Origin: Lachnospiraceae bacterium
GTDB lineage: Bacteria > Bacillota > Clostridia > Lachnospirales > Lachnospiraceae
NCBI GenBank assembly: GCA_028689585.1
Contig: JAQVCW010000024.1
Coordinates: forward strand, 1 to 64,000
Length of the DNA stretch: 64,000 bases
Direction: 5' to 3'
The notes under the pieces are model-generated. The model was not told the origin of the DNA, made no database searches, and saw only the letters and a program-made list of their open reading frames with translations. Both the position numbers and the translations under genes were made by a program. Below are positions 1 to 8,643 of the stretch, one piece after another. Positions within the stretch are counted from its first letter, which is position 1. Every line of letters begins with the position of its first letter.

Positions 1-27
1 TATAGAATGGACAGCCACGGATGAGAA

Positions 28-316
28 ATATTTGTTACAGTTCCGCTTTTTACTTGACGAACAGCTTCCGGGCGGCTGCCCAGGTATACCGCAGGTGCAT
101 TTGCAGAAAGCTTAAGCATCTTGGGTTCCACAAGATGTTCCATAGGAATTGGGAGTCATTTGTTTGAGCCGAAGGTGAGTTATGGCTCCCAATTCCTGCT
201 TTTGGAACACCTTGCGGAAGCCTTAGATGCTCTTGGCTTTCGAAACAGCACCTGCGGTATACCTGGGGCAGCCGCCCGGAAGCGTTCTCATTTCAAGGCA
301 AAACTGTAACAAACAT
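28..316. repeat. Large imperfect palindrome (miniature element-like)
   Basis: Two arms of roughly 130 bases (28-159 and 182-316) are near-perfect reverse complements, with outer ends TTTGTTACAG / CTGTAACAAA and a loop of about 22 bases. A shortened relative is at 45764-45848. The only open frame inside (121-309) is a by-product of the palindrome. Such a structure would form a cruciform or a very long RNA hairpin. It is probably a non-autonomous mobile element. No target duplication can be proved because the left flank is cut by the window edge. Confidence 0.75.
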
Positions 317-339
317 TCACATACTGCAACGAAATAAAA

Positions 340-368
340 TTGATTTTTACGGTATAGTATATTATAAT
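340..368 (+). promoter_or_regulatory. Promoter of the rhodanese gene
   Basis: TTGATT at 340-345 and TATAAT at 363-368 are separated by 17 bases, a sigma-A type promoter about 30 bases before the start codon of the rhodanese-like gene. Confidence 0.6.
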
Positions 369-397
369 AAACGAAAAGTTTATTTGAGGAGACAAGG

Positions 398-820
398 ATG
401 GAACATTCTAAAAAAATGTTTATAATAATATTTTCCTGTATTGTGCTGATCGGGGTATTTTCTGCATTTATTCTGTGGAGGACATTCCGGCCAAGTCAGG
501 GGCTGCCTTATGAGCGGATTACGATGGAACAGGCAGCGGAATATATGGATTATGAAACAGGATACCTCCTGGTGGATGTCAGGACGCAGGAGGAGTATGA
601 CGAAGGCCATATTCCGGGCGCTGTCTGTATTCCGCTGGAGGAGCTTCAGGCAGAGGCCCAGAAGCTGCTTCCGGATAAGGAACAGATGATCTATGTATAT
701 TGCCGCAGCGGCAGAAGGAGCAGGGATGCGGCCCAGAAGCTCTGCAATATGGAATATACGAATGTGACGGAAATTGGCGGTATCCTGGATTGGAATGGGG
801 AGACAGAGAAATCGAAATAA
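398..820 (+). CDS. Membrane-anchored rhodanese-like domain protein
   Basis: 140 residues. Residues 8-27 form one hydrophobic N-terminal helix, so the domain is probably held at the outer face of the membrane. Residues 39-135 are a rhodanese fold: LLVDVRTQEEY, then GHIPGA, then the active-site loop CRSGRRS with Cys102, and the closing GGILDW. Rhodanese domains move sulfane sulfur or act in thiol redox chemistry; the substrate here is unknown. The ATG follows GGAGACAAGG. It is a single-gene unit with its own promoter and a terminator downstream. Confidence 0.85.
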   Translation: MEHSKKMFIIIFSCIVLIGVFSAFILWRTFRPSQGLPYERITMEQAAEYMDYETGYLLVDVRTQEEYDEGHIPGAVCIPLEELQAEAQKLLPDKEQMIYVYCRSGRRSRDAAQKLCNMEYTNVTEIGGILDWNGETEKSK

Positions 821-851
821 GAGCAATATAATTGAAAACGATTAGAAGAAG

Positions 852-889
852 CCAAATGATGGAATAGAAATTCTGCCATTTGGTTTTTA
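852..889 (+). terminator. Intrinsic terminator after the rhodanese gene
   Basis: A CCAAATG / CATTTGG stem is followed directly by a T-rich run (TTTTTATTTT), 30 bases after the stop codon. Confidence 0.55.
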
Positions 890-905
890 TTTTACCAAAA
901 AGTAA

Positions 906-950
906 TTGACAAGATACAATATTAGTGATATGGTTAATTACATAAGTAAT
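906..950 (+). promoter_or_regulatory. Promoter and candidate GntR operator
   Basis: TTGACA (906-911) and TATGGT (929-934) are 17 bases apart. Just downstream, ATTAC-ATAA-GTAAT (937-950) is an inverted repeat over the probable transcription start, where a YtrA-type GntR repressor encoded by the next gene could bind. Autoregulation is an inference. Confidence 0.5.
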
Positions 951-1039
951 GAACTAAAAAAGCAAATAACCATTTTGGGAAATTGTAATAAGAAAAACAA
1001 GATGTCAAAGAGAAACAGTAAGAAGGGAAGTGAAACAGT

Positions 1040-1435
1040 GTGAATGAAATCTTGACTCAGGAAAAATCCATATACATCCAGATTAAGGAAATGATTGAAA
1101 ATGATATTCTGAGGGATATCCTGCGGGAGGAAGAGCGTGTGCCCAGCACCAATGAGCTGGCAAAGCTGTATGCGATCAATCCGGCAACTGCGGCAAAGGG
1201 AGTGAATTTGCTGGTGGATGAAGAAATATTGTATAAGAAACGGGGGATTGGAATGTTTGTGGCCGCGGGTGCGAAAAAGTTGATTACGGGAAAAAGAAAA
1301 GAACATTTTTATGATGATTATGTAAGAAGCCTGATGATGGAGGCGGAGAGCCTTGGAATTACGAAAAAAGAATTGATTGCTATGATTGAGAGAGCAGAAG
1401 ACAGCGTCAGCCTGTTTGTCGAAGACAAATATTAG
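1040..1435 (+). CDS. Short GntR-family (YtrA-type) transcription regulator
   Basis: 131 residues with a GTG start after GAAGGGAAG. Residues 10-78 are the winged-helix GntR domain, with PSTNELAKLY as the recognition helix region, INPATAAKG, and the wing YKKRGIGMFV. The short C-terminal tail is typical of the YhcF/YtrA subfamily, which controls adjacent ABC transporters; the next three genes fit that. The stop codon lies inside a fragment of the twin-hairpin repeat found at 14813, 43030 and 60982, so the last residues may derive from the repeat. Confidence 0.85.
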   Translation: MNEILTQEKSIYIQIKEMIENDILRDILREEERVPSTNELAKLYAINPATAAKGVNLLVDEEILYKKRGIGMFVAAGAKKLITGKRKEHFYDDYVRSLMMEAESLGITKKELIAMIERAEDSVSLFVEDKY

Positions 1436-1450
1436 GATGGGCTGATGTTC
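1425..1450 (+). repeat. Twin-hairpin repeat, partial copy
   Basis: The last part of the element (AGGATGGGCTGATGTTC) is present directly before the ribosome site of the ABC ATPase gene. Fuller copies precede uppS, the small fezA-like gene and the flavodoxin gene. Confidence 0.6.
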
Positions 1451-1467
1451 CACAGGAGGGATGACAA

Positions 1468-2340
1468 ATGAGTAAGTTGATTGGGCAGAGAATTAGCAAG
1501 GTATATGGAGGAAAAGAAGTCCTTCACGGCATAGACCTGGAACTGGAATCCGGTAAAATATATGGTCTGATTGGAAGAAACGGAGCTGGCAAGACTACAC
1601 TTCTTTCTATCCTGACTTCCCAGAATCCGACTACAGGCGGTACCATAACCTTTGATGGAGAACCGGTATGGGAGAACCCGAAGGCGTTGGCGCATCTGTG
1701 CTTTTCCAGAGAGCTGAATCCGGTGGCGGGGAGCAGCACCAGTGCGCTGAAGATCAAAGAATATCTGCGCATTGCTGCCACATTTTATCCAAAATGGGAT
1801 AAGAAAATGGCAGAGGATCTGATGAGGGAGTTCGCACTGGATGAAAAAAAGCATATCAGCAAGCTGTCAAAGGGGATGCTTTCCATGGTAACCATCGTTG
1901 TGGCTATGGCAAGTAAAGCGGAATTTACCTTTATGGATGAGCCGGTGGCAGGACTGGATGTGGTAATGCGCGAAAAATTTTATCAGCTTCTGGTAGAGGA
2001 ATTCACGGAAACAGGCAGAACTTTTGTCATATCAACCCACATTATCGAAGAGGCGGCGGATGTCTTTGAAGAAGTTATTATAGTGGATCAGGGAAAAATT
2101 CTGATGAAAGAAAATACACAGGATCTGTTGGAGCGATGCTGGCATGTCAGCGGACATGAAGAGGAAGTAGATGCAGCAGCAGCCGGCCTGGAACGGCATC
2201 ATGAGGAACATATGGGACGCAGCAAAGGGGTGATGGTGATGCTGCAGCCGGGACAGAAGATACCGGAGCATTACGATATCACCATACAAAAGCTCAGTCT
2301 GCAAAAGGTATTTACAGCACTGTGCGGGGAGGAGGCATAG
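1468..2340 (+). CDS. ABC transporter ATP-binding protein (YtrB-like)
   Basis: 290 residues. Walker A GRNGAGKT is at 36-43, the signature is LSKGM, Walker B is FMDEPVAGLD and the H-loop is STHIIEE. The usual Q-loop glutamine region reads CFSRE. The last 70 residues are an extra C-terminal domain, as in GntR-linked exporters of the YtrB type. It powers the two membrane proteins encoded next. The gene overlaps neither neighbour and lies one base from the next start. The exported substrate, possibly a cell-wall-active compound, cannot be read from sequence. Confidence 0.88.
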   Translation: MSKLIGQRISKVYGGKEVLHGIDLELESGKIYGLIGRNGAGKTTLLSILTSQNPTTGGTITFDGEPVWENPKALAHLCFSRELNPVAGSSTSALKIKEYLRIAATFYPKWDKKMAEDLMREFALDEKKHISKLSKGMLSMVTIVVAMASKAEFTFMDEPVAGLDVVMREKFYQLLVEEFTETGRTFVISTHIIEEAADVFEEVIIVDQGKILMKENTQDLLERCWHVSGHEEEVDAAAAGLERHHEEHMGRSKGVMVMLQPGQKIPEHYDITIQKLSLQKVFTALCGEEA

Positions 2341-2341
2341 A

Positions 2342-3028
2342 ATGGACCTGGTAAAGAGAAACCTCCGCTATTGGAGCAGAACCACCCTGTATAATCTGAT
2401 GCAGACAGTGCTGGTATCATTGGTGCTGGTGTTCTTCTTCGTAACTGGAAAAAGTGATTTTTCGGGAACAGAGGGGATTTTGGAAACATCAGCGGCACTT
2501 TATCCGTATTATCTGATCCTTACGGGAGCGCTGGTGATTATGTCGGTGACAACTGCTTTCTTTCAGACTTATTTTTTCATATTTATTTCATTGAATTCCA
2601 GCAGGCGGGGAGCTGTATTGGGAGTGATGGCGAGTACAGGGGGAGTGATCCTTGTCATTGTTACAATTGGATGGGTTCTGTGGAACCTGGTTCCAGGTGA
2701 AATATCGGAATCGGGAAGAACGCTTCTGCCTCTCATCACAGGCGCTCTGCTGGCGGTGGGAGCAGCAGCCATTAGCATGGGTGCAGTAAATGCCCGCTGG
2801 GGAAAAAAGGGAGTGATTGTAACCGTACTGCTCAGCATGGTACTGGGAGGTACTCTTGGGCTTACAATCGCCATGGGAGCAGATGGAATCGGCGGTCTTT
2901 TAAGAAAAATGATGCTGTCGTTTGCCGGAATAGAGCGGTATATCGTGTTGTTGGCCGGAGCTGTTTTGTATATTGCGGCAGGTATTTTTGCCATGACGAT
3001 AACCAGAAAACTAGAAGTAAGAAGATAG
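2342..3028 (+). CDS. ABC transporter membrane subunit
   Basis: 228 residues with about six hydrophobic segments (near 15-35, 55-80, 95-120, 130-150, 160-180 and 200-222). It is a polytopic ABC-2-like permease. It starts two bases after the ATPase stop, so translation is probably coupled. No recognisable substrate motif. The role is inferred from its place in the GntR-ATPase-permease-permease operon. Confidence 0.7.
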   Translation: MDLVKRNLRYWSRTTLYNLMQTVLVSLVLVFFFVTGKSDFSGTEGILETSAALYPYYLILTGALVIMSVTTAFFQTYFFIFISLNSSRRGAVLGVMASTGGVILVIVTIGWVLWNLVPGEISESGRTLLPLITGALLAVGAAAISMGAVNARWGKKGVIVTVLLSMVLGGTLGLTIAMGADGIGGLLRKMMLSFAGIERYIVLLAGAVLYIAAGIFAMTITRKLEVRR

Positions 3029-3039
3029 GAGGAGATGAT

Positions 3040-3759
3040 ATGTCCCAGGTAATTAAGCGTCAGTTTGTAGTACAGTGGAAAGACTGGATGTGGGGAATGG
3101 GATCTGTTGGCGGAATCAGCCTGATCGTTTTCTGCGTGATACAGCTTATAGTGCATTTTACCGATATGAGTTATCAGCAATTTGTGTCGATAGGAACGAC
3201 TTTTGGATGCGTGGTTGCAGTTTTCTATGCATTGGTAATAGAAATTCAGGTGGGTTATTATTTTAATCTGGAAATCTCCATGGGATGTACCAGAAAACAT
3301 TTTTTTCTGGCATTCTATCTGGTGAACCTGGTATTTGGCCTTTTGACCTTGGTCCTGCTGAGCGCGATCTGCATGGCAGAAATGGGATTGAACAGATTGC
3401 TTCACCCAGGGGTGGAAAGTATGTTTAACATCCTTCCGTATTTTCCCAGCATAGGAATAGGGGTGGCGGTGGCATTGCCGATGGTATGCGGTTTTGCAGG
3501 CGCGCTGAATATGAGGTTTGGAAAGAAAGCATTCTGGGTTTTGTGGGGGATCTGGATGTTTGCCTGGATTGGAATCCCGCAGATCAGTGAGGCGGCAGAA
3601 AATGCACCGGGGTCTATATTCGGAAGAATTGGAAATGGTGTGAGCGCTCTGTTAAAGATGGTTCCGGGAAATATCTGGATTGTGCTTGCAGTGACGAGCA
3701 GCCTGGCCTGCTTTGCGGGCAGCTTTCTGATACTGAGAAAACAGGCGGTGACCGCGTAG
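3040..3759 (+). CDS. Second ABC transporter membrane subunit
   Basis: 239 residues, polytopic, with about six predicted helices. It follows a clear GGAGGAGATG ribosome site. The segment MGCTRKHFFLAFYLVNL is the type of short cytoplasmic-helix motif seen in ABC-2 permeases of GntR-controlled exporters. It probably pairs with the previous membrane protein to form the channel. Last gene of the operon. Confidence 0.7.
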   Translation: MSQVIKRQFVVQWKDWMWGMGSVGGISLIVFCVIQLIVHFTDMSYQQFVSIGTTFGCVVAVFYALVIEIQVGYYFNLEISMGCTRKHFFLAFYLVNLVFGLLTLVLLSAICMAEMGLNRLLHPGVESMFNILPYFPSIGIGVAVALPMVCGFAGALNMRFGKKAFWVLWGIWMFAWIGIPQISEAAENAPGSIFGRIGNGVSALLKMVPGNIWIVLAVTSSLACFAGSFLILRKQAVTA

Positions 3760-3780
3760 AAGCAGGAAATTTTGAAAAAG

Positions 3781-3918
3781 ACAGGAGACGGTTTTCCTCA
3801 TCCTTGTACTTTGCTGATAAGACAGACATCTGTTATGATCGAACATAAAGTTCGCTGATGACAGATACAGGTTCGATCAGTACGGTAGATTGGGATCGGG
3901 GAAAGCCGCCTCCTGTTT
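3781..3918. terminator. Long inverted repeat between convergent genes
   Basis: ACAGGAGACGGTTTTCC (from 3781) pairs with GGAAAGCCGCCTCCTGT (ending 3916), followed by TTTTA. Inside is a second repeat, GATCGAAC / GTTCGATC. It lies between the ABC operon and the opposing nudC and may end transcription from both sides. Confidence 0.5.
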
Positions 3919-3939
3919 TAAGGTCAGTGCCTGCTGAAA

Positions 3940-4773
3940 TTAAAATTCATGATTGACAAAAGCGTGTATCATTGCAGAAGTGATAGAAATATCATCATCC
4001 GGCACCGGGACTTCTTCCCGGCAGATCCATTGTCCTTCGCAGAGCTCGCCGGTATCCAGCGTAATTTTATCCGGGCCATCCAGCTCAGCAGTATAGCCAA
4101 GGGTAAGATTTCCGGGAATTCCCCAGGGCTGGGAACCATAGTAACGGATATTTTTCACACGGACTCCTGTTTCTTCCATGACTTCCCGGCGGACCGTATC
4201 TTCCGCGGTTTCTCCGATTTCAATAAATCCGGCGATCAAAACGAACCAGGTGACAGGCCGGTTGGCGTATCTGGTCATCAGCAGACGGTCTCCGTCGTGA
4301 ACTGCTACGATGATAACAGGGTTAATCCGGGGATAGACCAGGTTCTTGCAGCGGGTGCAGACCAGCTTGCGTTCATCCGCTCCGGGCTTCATAGGGGCAC
4401 CGCAGTGGCCGCAGAAGCGGTTGCTGTTATACCAGCCTGCCAGATGCCATGCGGTATAGCCGGCAAAAGCAAGATCCATGGGACGAAGTGTCCGGAGAAA
4501 ACGGAGGGGCTGGAGGGAAAAAGCAGTATTTGAAAGGGGGTACGCAACATCATTTGAAGAAAAGGCCAGAAAATATTTTTGTGTATCGATTGCAAATAAA
4601 TAATAAAACCTGAAGGAATATCCGGGGATAATAAAATCCTGATAAATTGGATAGATATTCTCGTTTTTAATTAAAACCTGACCTTTTTGAAAATAAATGA
4701 TGGAGTCAGAGGCTGTGGGTTCCCAGAGCTGATAATCCAGGGAAAAGTGGCTTGGAGAGATATCCTGTATCAT
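3940..4773 (-). CDS. nudC: NAD(+)/NADH diphosphatase (Nudix), NudC
   Basis: 277 residues. After an N-terminal domain there is a four-cysteine zinc ribbon (CGHCGAP...CTRCKN), then the Nudix box GFIEIGETAEDTVRREVMEE, and then YGSQPWGIPGNL, the SQPW motif diagnostic of NudC enzymes. It hydrolyses NADH to NMNH and AMP and, in known members, removes NAD caps from RNA. Length and domain order are standard. It is transcribed toward the ABC operon and away from the L,D-transpeptidase-side promoter, as a single gene or second in a pair. Confidence 0.92.
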   Translation of the reverse strand: MIQDISPSHFSLDYQLWEPTASDSIIYFQKGQVLIKNENIYPIYQDFIIPGYSFRFYYLFAIDTQKYFLAFSSNDVAYPLSNTAFSLQPLRFLRTLRPMDLAFAGYTAWHLAGWYNSNRFCGHCGAPMKPGADERKLVCTRCKNLVYPRINPVIIVAVHDGDRLLMTRYANRPVTWFVLIAGFIEIGETAEDTVRREVMEETGVRVKNIRYYGSQPWGIPGNLTLGYTAELDGPDKITLDTGELCEGQWICREEVPVPDDDISITSAMIHAFVNHEF

Positions 4774-4856
4774 AATATTGTACCTTCTTCTTAAGTTTAA
4801 ATTCCCGGAGCTGACGTATCAGCTCCAGGGCAGAATTGTTTCTTGTTTTTGAATCA

Positions 4857-6203
4857 TTAATAAACGACGACAGTGCTCCACATGGGAACATTTTTATAAA
4901 TATACAGCGCACCCTTAATGTCAATGCGGACACAGCCATGGGAAGCAGGATTTCCAAAGGAATTTCCATCATTGATTATTTGACCGTTGCTGGTCCAGTA
5001 GAGCCAGGAATGAATCGCGTTTCCGTTGAAATAGCTGGCGTAGTAGGCAAAACTGTATGCATCGAAGTACAGTCTGGTATCTTTTTGGACGATGGAATAC
5101 ACTCCGTTCAGGGTAAAGTCTTTTACGGTTCCGGTGGAGCAGGCATAGCTCTTATATAAGGACCAGTTATACTGTGAACCGGTGAAAATGTAAAGGCGCT
5201 GCTTGTACTGGCTGATCCAGATCAGATACTTGGAGCTGCTGCGGTATTTTCTTCCATTTACAAATTGTTCTGCCACAGATTTGGACAATTTTTTAGAAGA
5301 ACTGTAAATGGAGGAATCGAAACTCAGGTAGCTGTTGTAAACAGAAACCAGGGTTCCGTCATTTAACTTCACGGTAGAATAAAAAGAACCGCGATTGGTT
5401 ACGATAACGCTCTGACCGGGAGAAAGGTATCTCTCTTTGCTGGGATCAGATACCAGATTGGCATTGTAGCCCCTGGTGATATAAGCGTTGTACTGAATGG
5501 TCGGAAGATCCTTTGCAGTGCTGCTTATCTTGTAAGGCTTGGCACTGACGGAAGCGGAATAGCTTCCATAACGGGTGACTCCGTTTACTTTCCGGTAAGC
5601 GCGTACCTTAAAGGTATAACTTTTTCCATTGGTCAGCTTCTTTATAGAAATAGAAGTTTTGGTGGTGGTGCCGATGCTGACATATTTGTTTGTGGAAGTG
5701 TTCTTCTGGTATATCTTGTATCCGGTGGCATTGCTGACGGATTTCCAGGTCAGGGATACATAGCCGTTGCCGGTTCCCTTGATCGAAACGGCGGGAACAG
5801 CAGGCTTTTTCACCATAGGGGTAGCTGTCACATAGTTTGATTTTTTACCCTCATAGGTGGTGCCGTTCACACTGGAAAAAGCGCTGATACAGTAGGTGTA
5901 CTGCTGATTATTGGTCAGCTTTTTCAGAGTCAGCTTCAGTGTGGTGGGTTTTACGCGTTTTACCAGCGTCAGTGTATTGCTGGACGTATTCAGCTTGTAG
6001 ATATTGTATCCTGCGGCATGGGATACGGATTTCCACTTCAGTGTCACCTGGGATTCTCCGGCGGTAATGGTGGGAGTCCGTACCTTTGAGGGCGCATTTG
6101 AAGCAGCACCGGCGGTATGGCACATGATCAAAACGCAGAATAAAAGAGCGGGCAGCAAAGTCCATTTCTTAATTTTGTTTAAGTTGGGGATGAAACGATT
6201 CAT
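4857..6203 (-). CDS. Secreted L,D-transpeptidase with two fibronectin type III repeats
   Basis: 448 residues. A signal peptide covers residues 1-33 (positive start, hydrophobic LLPALLFCVLIMC, then AGA). Two fibronectin type III repeats follow at about 38-125 and 130-222, each with the SVSxATGYKIY-type core. A linker leads to a YkuD domain at the C-terminus with HSW and the catalytic SHGCVRID. Such enzymes crosslink peptidoglycan between meso-DAP residues or attach proteins; the FN3 repeats probably bind or span the wall. The gene has its own strong promoter on the minus strand. Confidence 0.88.
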   Translation of the reverse strand: MNRFIPNLNKIKKWTLLPALLFCVLIMCHTAGAASNAPSKVRTPTITAGESQVTLKWKSVSHAAGYNIYKLNTSSNTLTLVKRVKPTTLKLTLKKLTNNQQYTYCISAFSSVNGTTYEGKKSNYVTATPMVKKPAVPAVSIKGTGNGYVSLTWKSVSNATGYKIYQKNTSTNKYVSIGTTTKTSISIKKLTNGKSYTFKVRAYRKVNGVTRYGSYSASVSAKPYKISSTAKDLPTIQYNAYITRGYNANLVSDPSKERYLSPGQSVIVTNRGSFYSTVKLNDGTLVSVYNSYLSFDSSIYSSSKKLSKSVAEQFVNGRKYRSSSKYLIWISQYKQRLYIFTGSQYNWSLYKSYACSTGTVKDFTLNGVYSIVQKDTRLYFDAYSFAYYASYFNGNAIHSWLYWTSNGQIINDGNSFGNPASHGCVRIDIKGALYIYKNVPMWSTVVVY

Positions 6204-6260
6204 AATTCTTTTCCTTTCTTAAATGCATATCGTTAACAAAAATATTACATATATGTTACA

Positions 6261-6289
6261 ATAATAAACAATTTATTTCAATATGTCAA
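6261..6289 (-). promoter_or_regulatory. Promoter of the L,D-transpeptidase gene
   Basis: On the minus strand TTGACA (6289-6284) and TATTAT (6266-6261) are 17 bases apart, about 60 bases before the start codon. Confidence 0.65.
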
Positions 6290-6413
6290 TGAAAACTGAG
6301 GCTGTACAAGTGAAATGTTTTTTGATAAAATATAATCTAATTGAACAATTTTATAACTGTTCAGCAGGTAGGTGCATTTACTGCACAATTTTAATGAAAC
6401 AGGAGGCAATGCT

Positions 6414-7427
6414 ATGCTGCATTCAGTAATTATTCCGTGCTACAAATCAGATCAGACGATTCGTAAGGTAGTGGAAATGACTATGGCGGAGTTTGAGAAG
6501 ATGGGAAGGAGGGAATATGAATTCGTTCTTGTGGACGATTCTTCTCCGGACGGTGGAAAGACGCTGGAGGCGCTGCGGGGCCTGGTTCGGGATTATGCCC
6601 GTGTGAAGGTGGTGGAACTGGCGAAGAACGCCGGCCAGCACAATGCGGTGATGGCAGGATTGAATTATGCTTCCGGAGACATATTGATCGCGATGGACGA
6701 TGATATGCAGACGCATCCGTCCCAACTGCCCCTTATTCTGGATGAACTGGACAAGGGGTATGATATTGTATATGGATATTATCCGCAGAAAAAACACAAT
6801 AAATTCCGGAATTTTGGCAGCTATGTCAATTATATGACGGTAAGAATCCTGCTGAAAAAGCCAAAGGATCTGAAAACATCCAGCTTTTGGGCAATCAAAA
6901 AGTTTGTCCGGGATTATGCTGTGGAGTATAAGAGCGCTTATACCCATCTGCAGGGAGTGTTCCTGCGGATTACCAGAAATATCAGTTCCGTACCGATTCA
7001 GCACTTTGAACGTGAGATAGGCACATCCAATTATACCATGAAGAAGCTGATGCAGCTCTGGTCCAATATCATGGGATTTTCCATTGTACCGCTGCGGGCG
7101 GCTACGAAGCTGGGCTATATCTTTTCCGGCATAGGGATGCTGGGGGTGCTTTTTGTGATTATACGCAAGATTGTCCGTCCCGTTACCTACATAGGGTGGC
7201 CGTCTGTGATGGTTGCCATTTGTTTTTTCTCCGGACTGAATCTGTTGTTTATGGGACTGATCGGAGAATATGTAGGCAGGATTTTCCTGGGGCTCAATAA
7301 CAATCCTCAGTATGTGGTGCGGCAGATTGATGAACAGGGAAAGGCACCGTTTATTCTGGATTCAGAAGGAAACCGTTTTGAAAAAATAGAAACTAAAGTC
7401 AATGGAGCAAATTCAGAAAGGGAGTAG
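6414..7427 (+). CDS. GtrB/ArnC-type membrane glycosyltransferase, family 2
   Basis: 337 residues. The ATG at 6414 follows AGGAGG; the longer frame upstream has no ribosome site. A GT-A fold contains VDDSSPDGG and MDDDMQTHPSQ, the motif set of polyprenyl-phosphate sugar transferases. Two C-terminal transmembrane helices lie near 235-260 and 265-292. Such enzymes transfer a nucleotide sugar to undecaprenyl phosphate for later transfer outside the membrane. It starts a three-gene operon with an ATP-grasp ligase (five bases downstream) and an adenylate-forming enzyme. A TATAAT at 6331-6336 may be its promoter. The sugar is unknown. Confidence 0.85.
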   Translation: MLHSVIIPCYKSDQTIRKVVEMTMAEFEKMGRREYEFVLVDDSSPDGGKTLEALRGLVRDYARVKVVELAKNAGQHNAVMAGLNYASGDILIAMDDDMQTHPSQLPLILDELDKGYDIVYGYYPQKKHNKFRNFGSYVNYMTVRILLKKPKDLKTSSFWAIKKFVRDYAVEYKSAYTHLQGVFLRITRNISSVPIQHFEREIGTSNYTMKKLMQLWSNIMGFSIVPLRAATKLGYIFSGIGMLGVLFVIIRKIVRPVTYIGWPSVMVAICFFSGLNLLFMGLIGEYVGRIFLGLNNNPQYVVRQIDEQGKAPFILDSEGNRFEKIETKVNGANSERE

Positions 7428-7432
7428 AGAAC

Positions 7433-8608
7433 ATGAAAAAACTTATGATTATGGGAGCTGGTATTTATCAGGTTCCGCTGATTAAAAAAGCAAGGGAAAT
7501 GGGGATATATACGATTGCAGTGAGCATTCCCGGGAATTATCCCGGTTTTGCAGTGGCGGATGAGATCTGCCATATCAATACGGTGGACTATGAAGCTGTG
7601 CTGAAGGTGGCACAGGAAAAGAAGGTAGACGGCATTGTGACGGCAGGTACTGACGTAGCCGTGATCACCATCGGCAAGGTCTGTGATGAGATGGGGCTTA
7701 CCGGACTGAGTTTTGAAGCAGCCAGGGTGGCTTCGGATAAGATGCTGATGAAGGAAAAATATGAGGAGCACGGTGTGCGCACCGCCCGCTTCCGCAAGGT
7801 AAGCTTTGAAGATAATCTGGAAGAGAAAATTGCCGGTCTGGAGTATCCTCTGATTTTTAAGGCAGTGGATTCTTCCGGCAGCCGTGGCATTACCAGAGTG
7901 AATTCCGCTTCAGAGGCTGCCGGTGCGATCGCTACTTTAAAGGCAGTCACGAGAAAAAAATATTATATTGTAGAAGAATTTATCATCGGTGAGGAATTTG
8001 GAGCCCAGGCATTTGTATACGGAGGCAAGGTACAGTTTGTGCTTCCTCATGGAGATTATGTGTTTGTAGGAGATACGGGAGTTCCGGTAGGGCATTTTGC
8101 ACCTTATGAACTGTCGGATGAGATGCTGGCGGACGTATATGATCAGACCGAAAAGGCGATCAAGGCTATGGGACTGGATAACTGCGCAATTAATGCTGAT
8201 TTTATCATGAAGGATAATACTACATATGTACTGGAACTTGGGGGGCGATCCGGTGCCACCTGTCTGGCGGAGCTGGTATCCATTTATTACGGATATGATT
8301 ATTATGAAAAGATTATCGAGGCAGCGCTGGGAGAGGCACCTGAATTTCCGCAGGATCAGGCAGTTCCCAATGCCAGCAAGCTGCTGATGAGCGGCAAGGA
8401 TGGAATCATCCGATCCATTGCGAACAACAATCTTCCAAATGATGATATTTATGAGGTGATGTTTGATTACAGAGTGGGCGAGCCGGTAAAGAAGTTCCAT
8501 GTGGGACCAAATCGCATCGGACATGTGATTACGAAGGGAAAAACTTTAAAAGAGGCCACCGATACTCTGGAGATGGCATTAAAGAATATTGAGATCCAGG
8601 TGGACTGA
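7433..8608 (+). CDS. ATP-grasp ligase family protein
   Basis: 391 residues. Residues 1-100 form the N-terminal Rossmann-like pre-ATP-grasp domain (MIMGAGIYQVPLIKKA). The ATP-grasp fold follows, with FKAVDSSGSRGI as the phosphate-binding loop, VEEFIIGEEF, and ELGGRSGATC for metal binding. Members make acyl-phosphate intermediates and join a carboxylate to an amine or thiol, as in carbamoyl phosphate synthase, PurK or peptide ligases. The flanking glycosyltransferase and CapK-like enzyme suggest an amino-acid or acyl decoration of a glycan; this is an inference. Confidence 0.82.
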   Translation: MKKLMIMGAGIYQVPLIKKAREMGIYTIAVSIPGNYPGFAVADEICHINTVDYEAVLKVAQEKKVDGIVTAGTDVAVITIGKVCDEMGLTGLSFEAARVASDKMLMKEKYEEHGVRTARFRKVSFEDNLEEKIAGLEYPLIFKAVDSSGSRGITRVNSASEAAGAIATLKAVTRKKYYIVEEFIIGEEFGAQAFVYGGKVQFVLPHGDYVFVGDTGVPVGHFAPYELSDEMLADVYDQTEKAIKAMGLDNCAINADFIMKDNTTYVLELGGRSGATCLAELVSIYYGYDYYEKIIEAALGEAPEFPQDQAVPNASKLLMSGKDGIIRSIANNNLPNDDIYEVMFDYRVGEPVKKFHVGPNRIGHVITKGKTLKEATDTLEMALKNIEIQVD

Positions 8609-8643
8609 GCGGATCTTGAATGGATGAGCGGAAAGGAAAGTAC

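Noticed and set aside
121-309. 62-residue open frame in the first palindrome
   Set aside because: It lies wholly in the inverted repeat and has no ribosome site or family resemblance.
3840-3854. LexA-like box CGAAC-N5-GTTCG
   Set aside because: The spacer is five bases instead of four and the site lies between convergent gene ends, not at a promoter; it is part of the inner stem.
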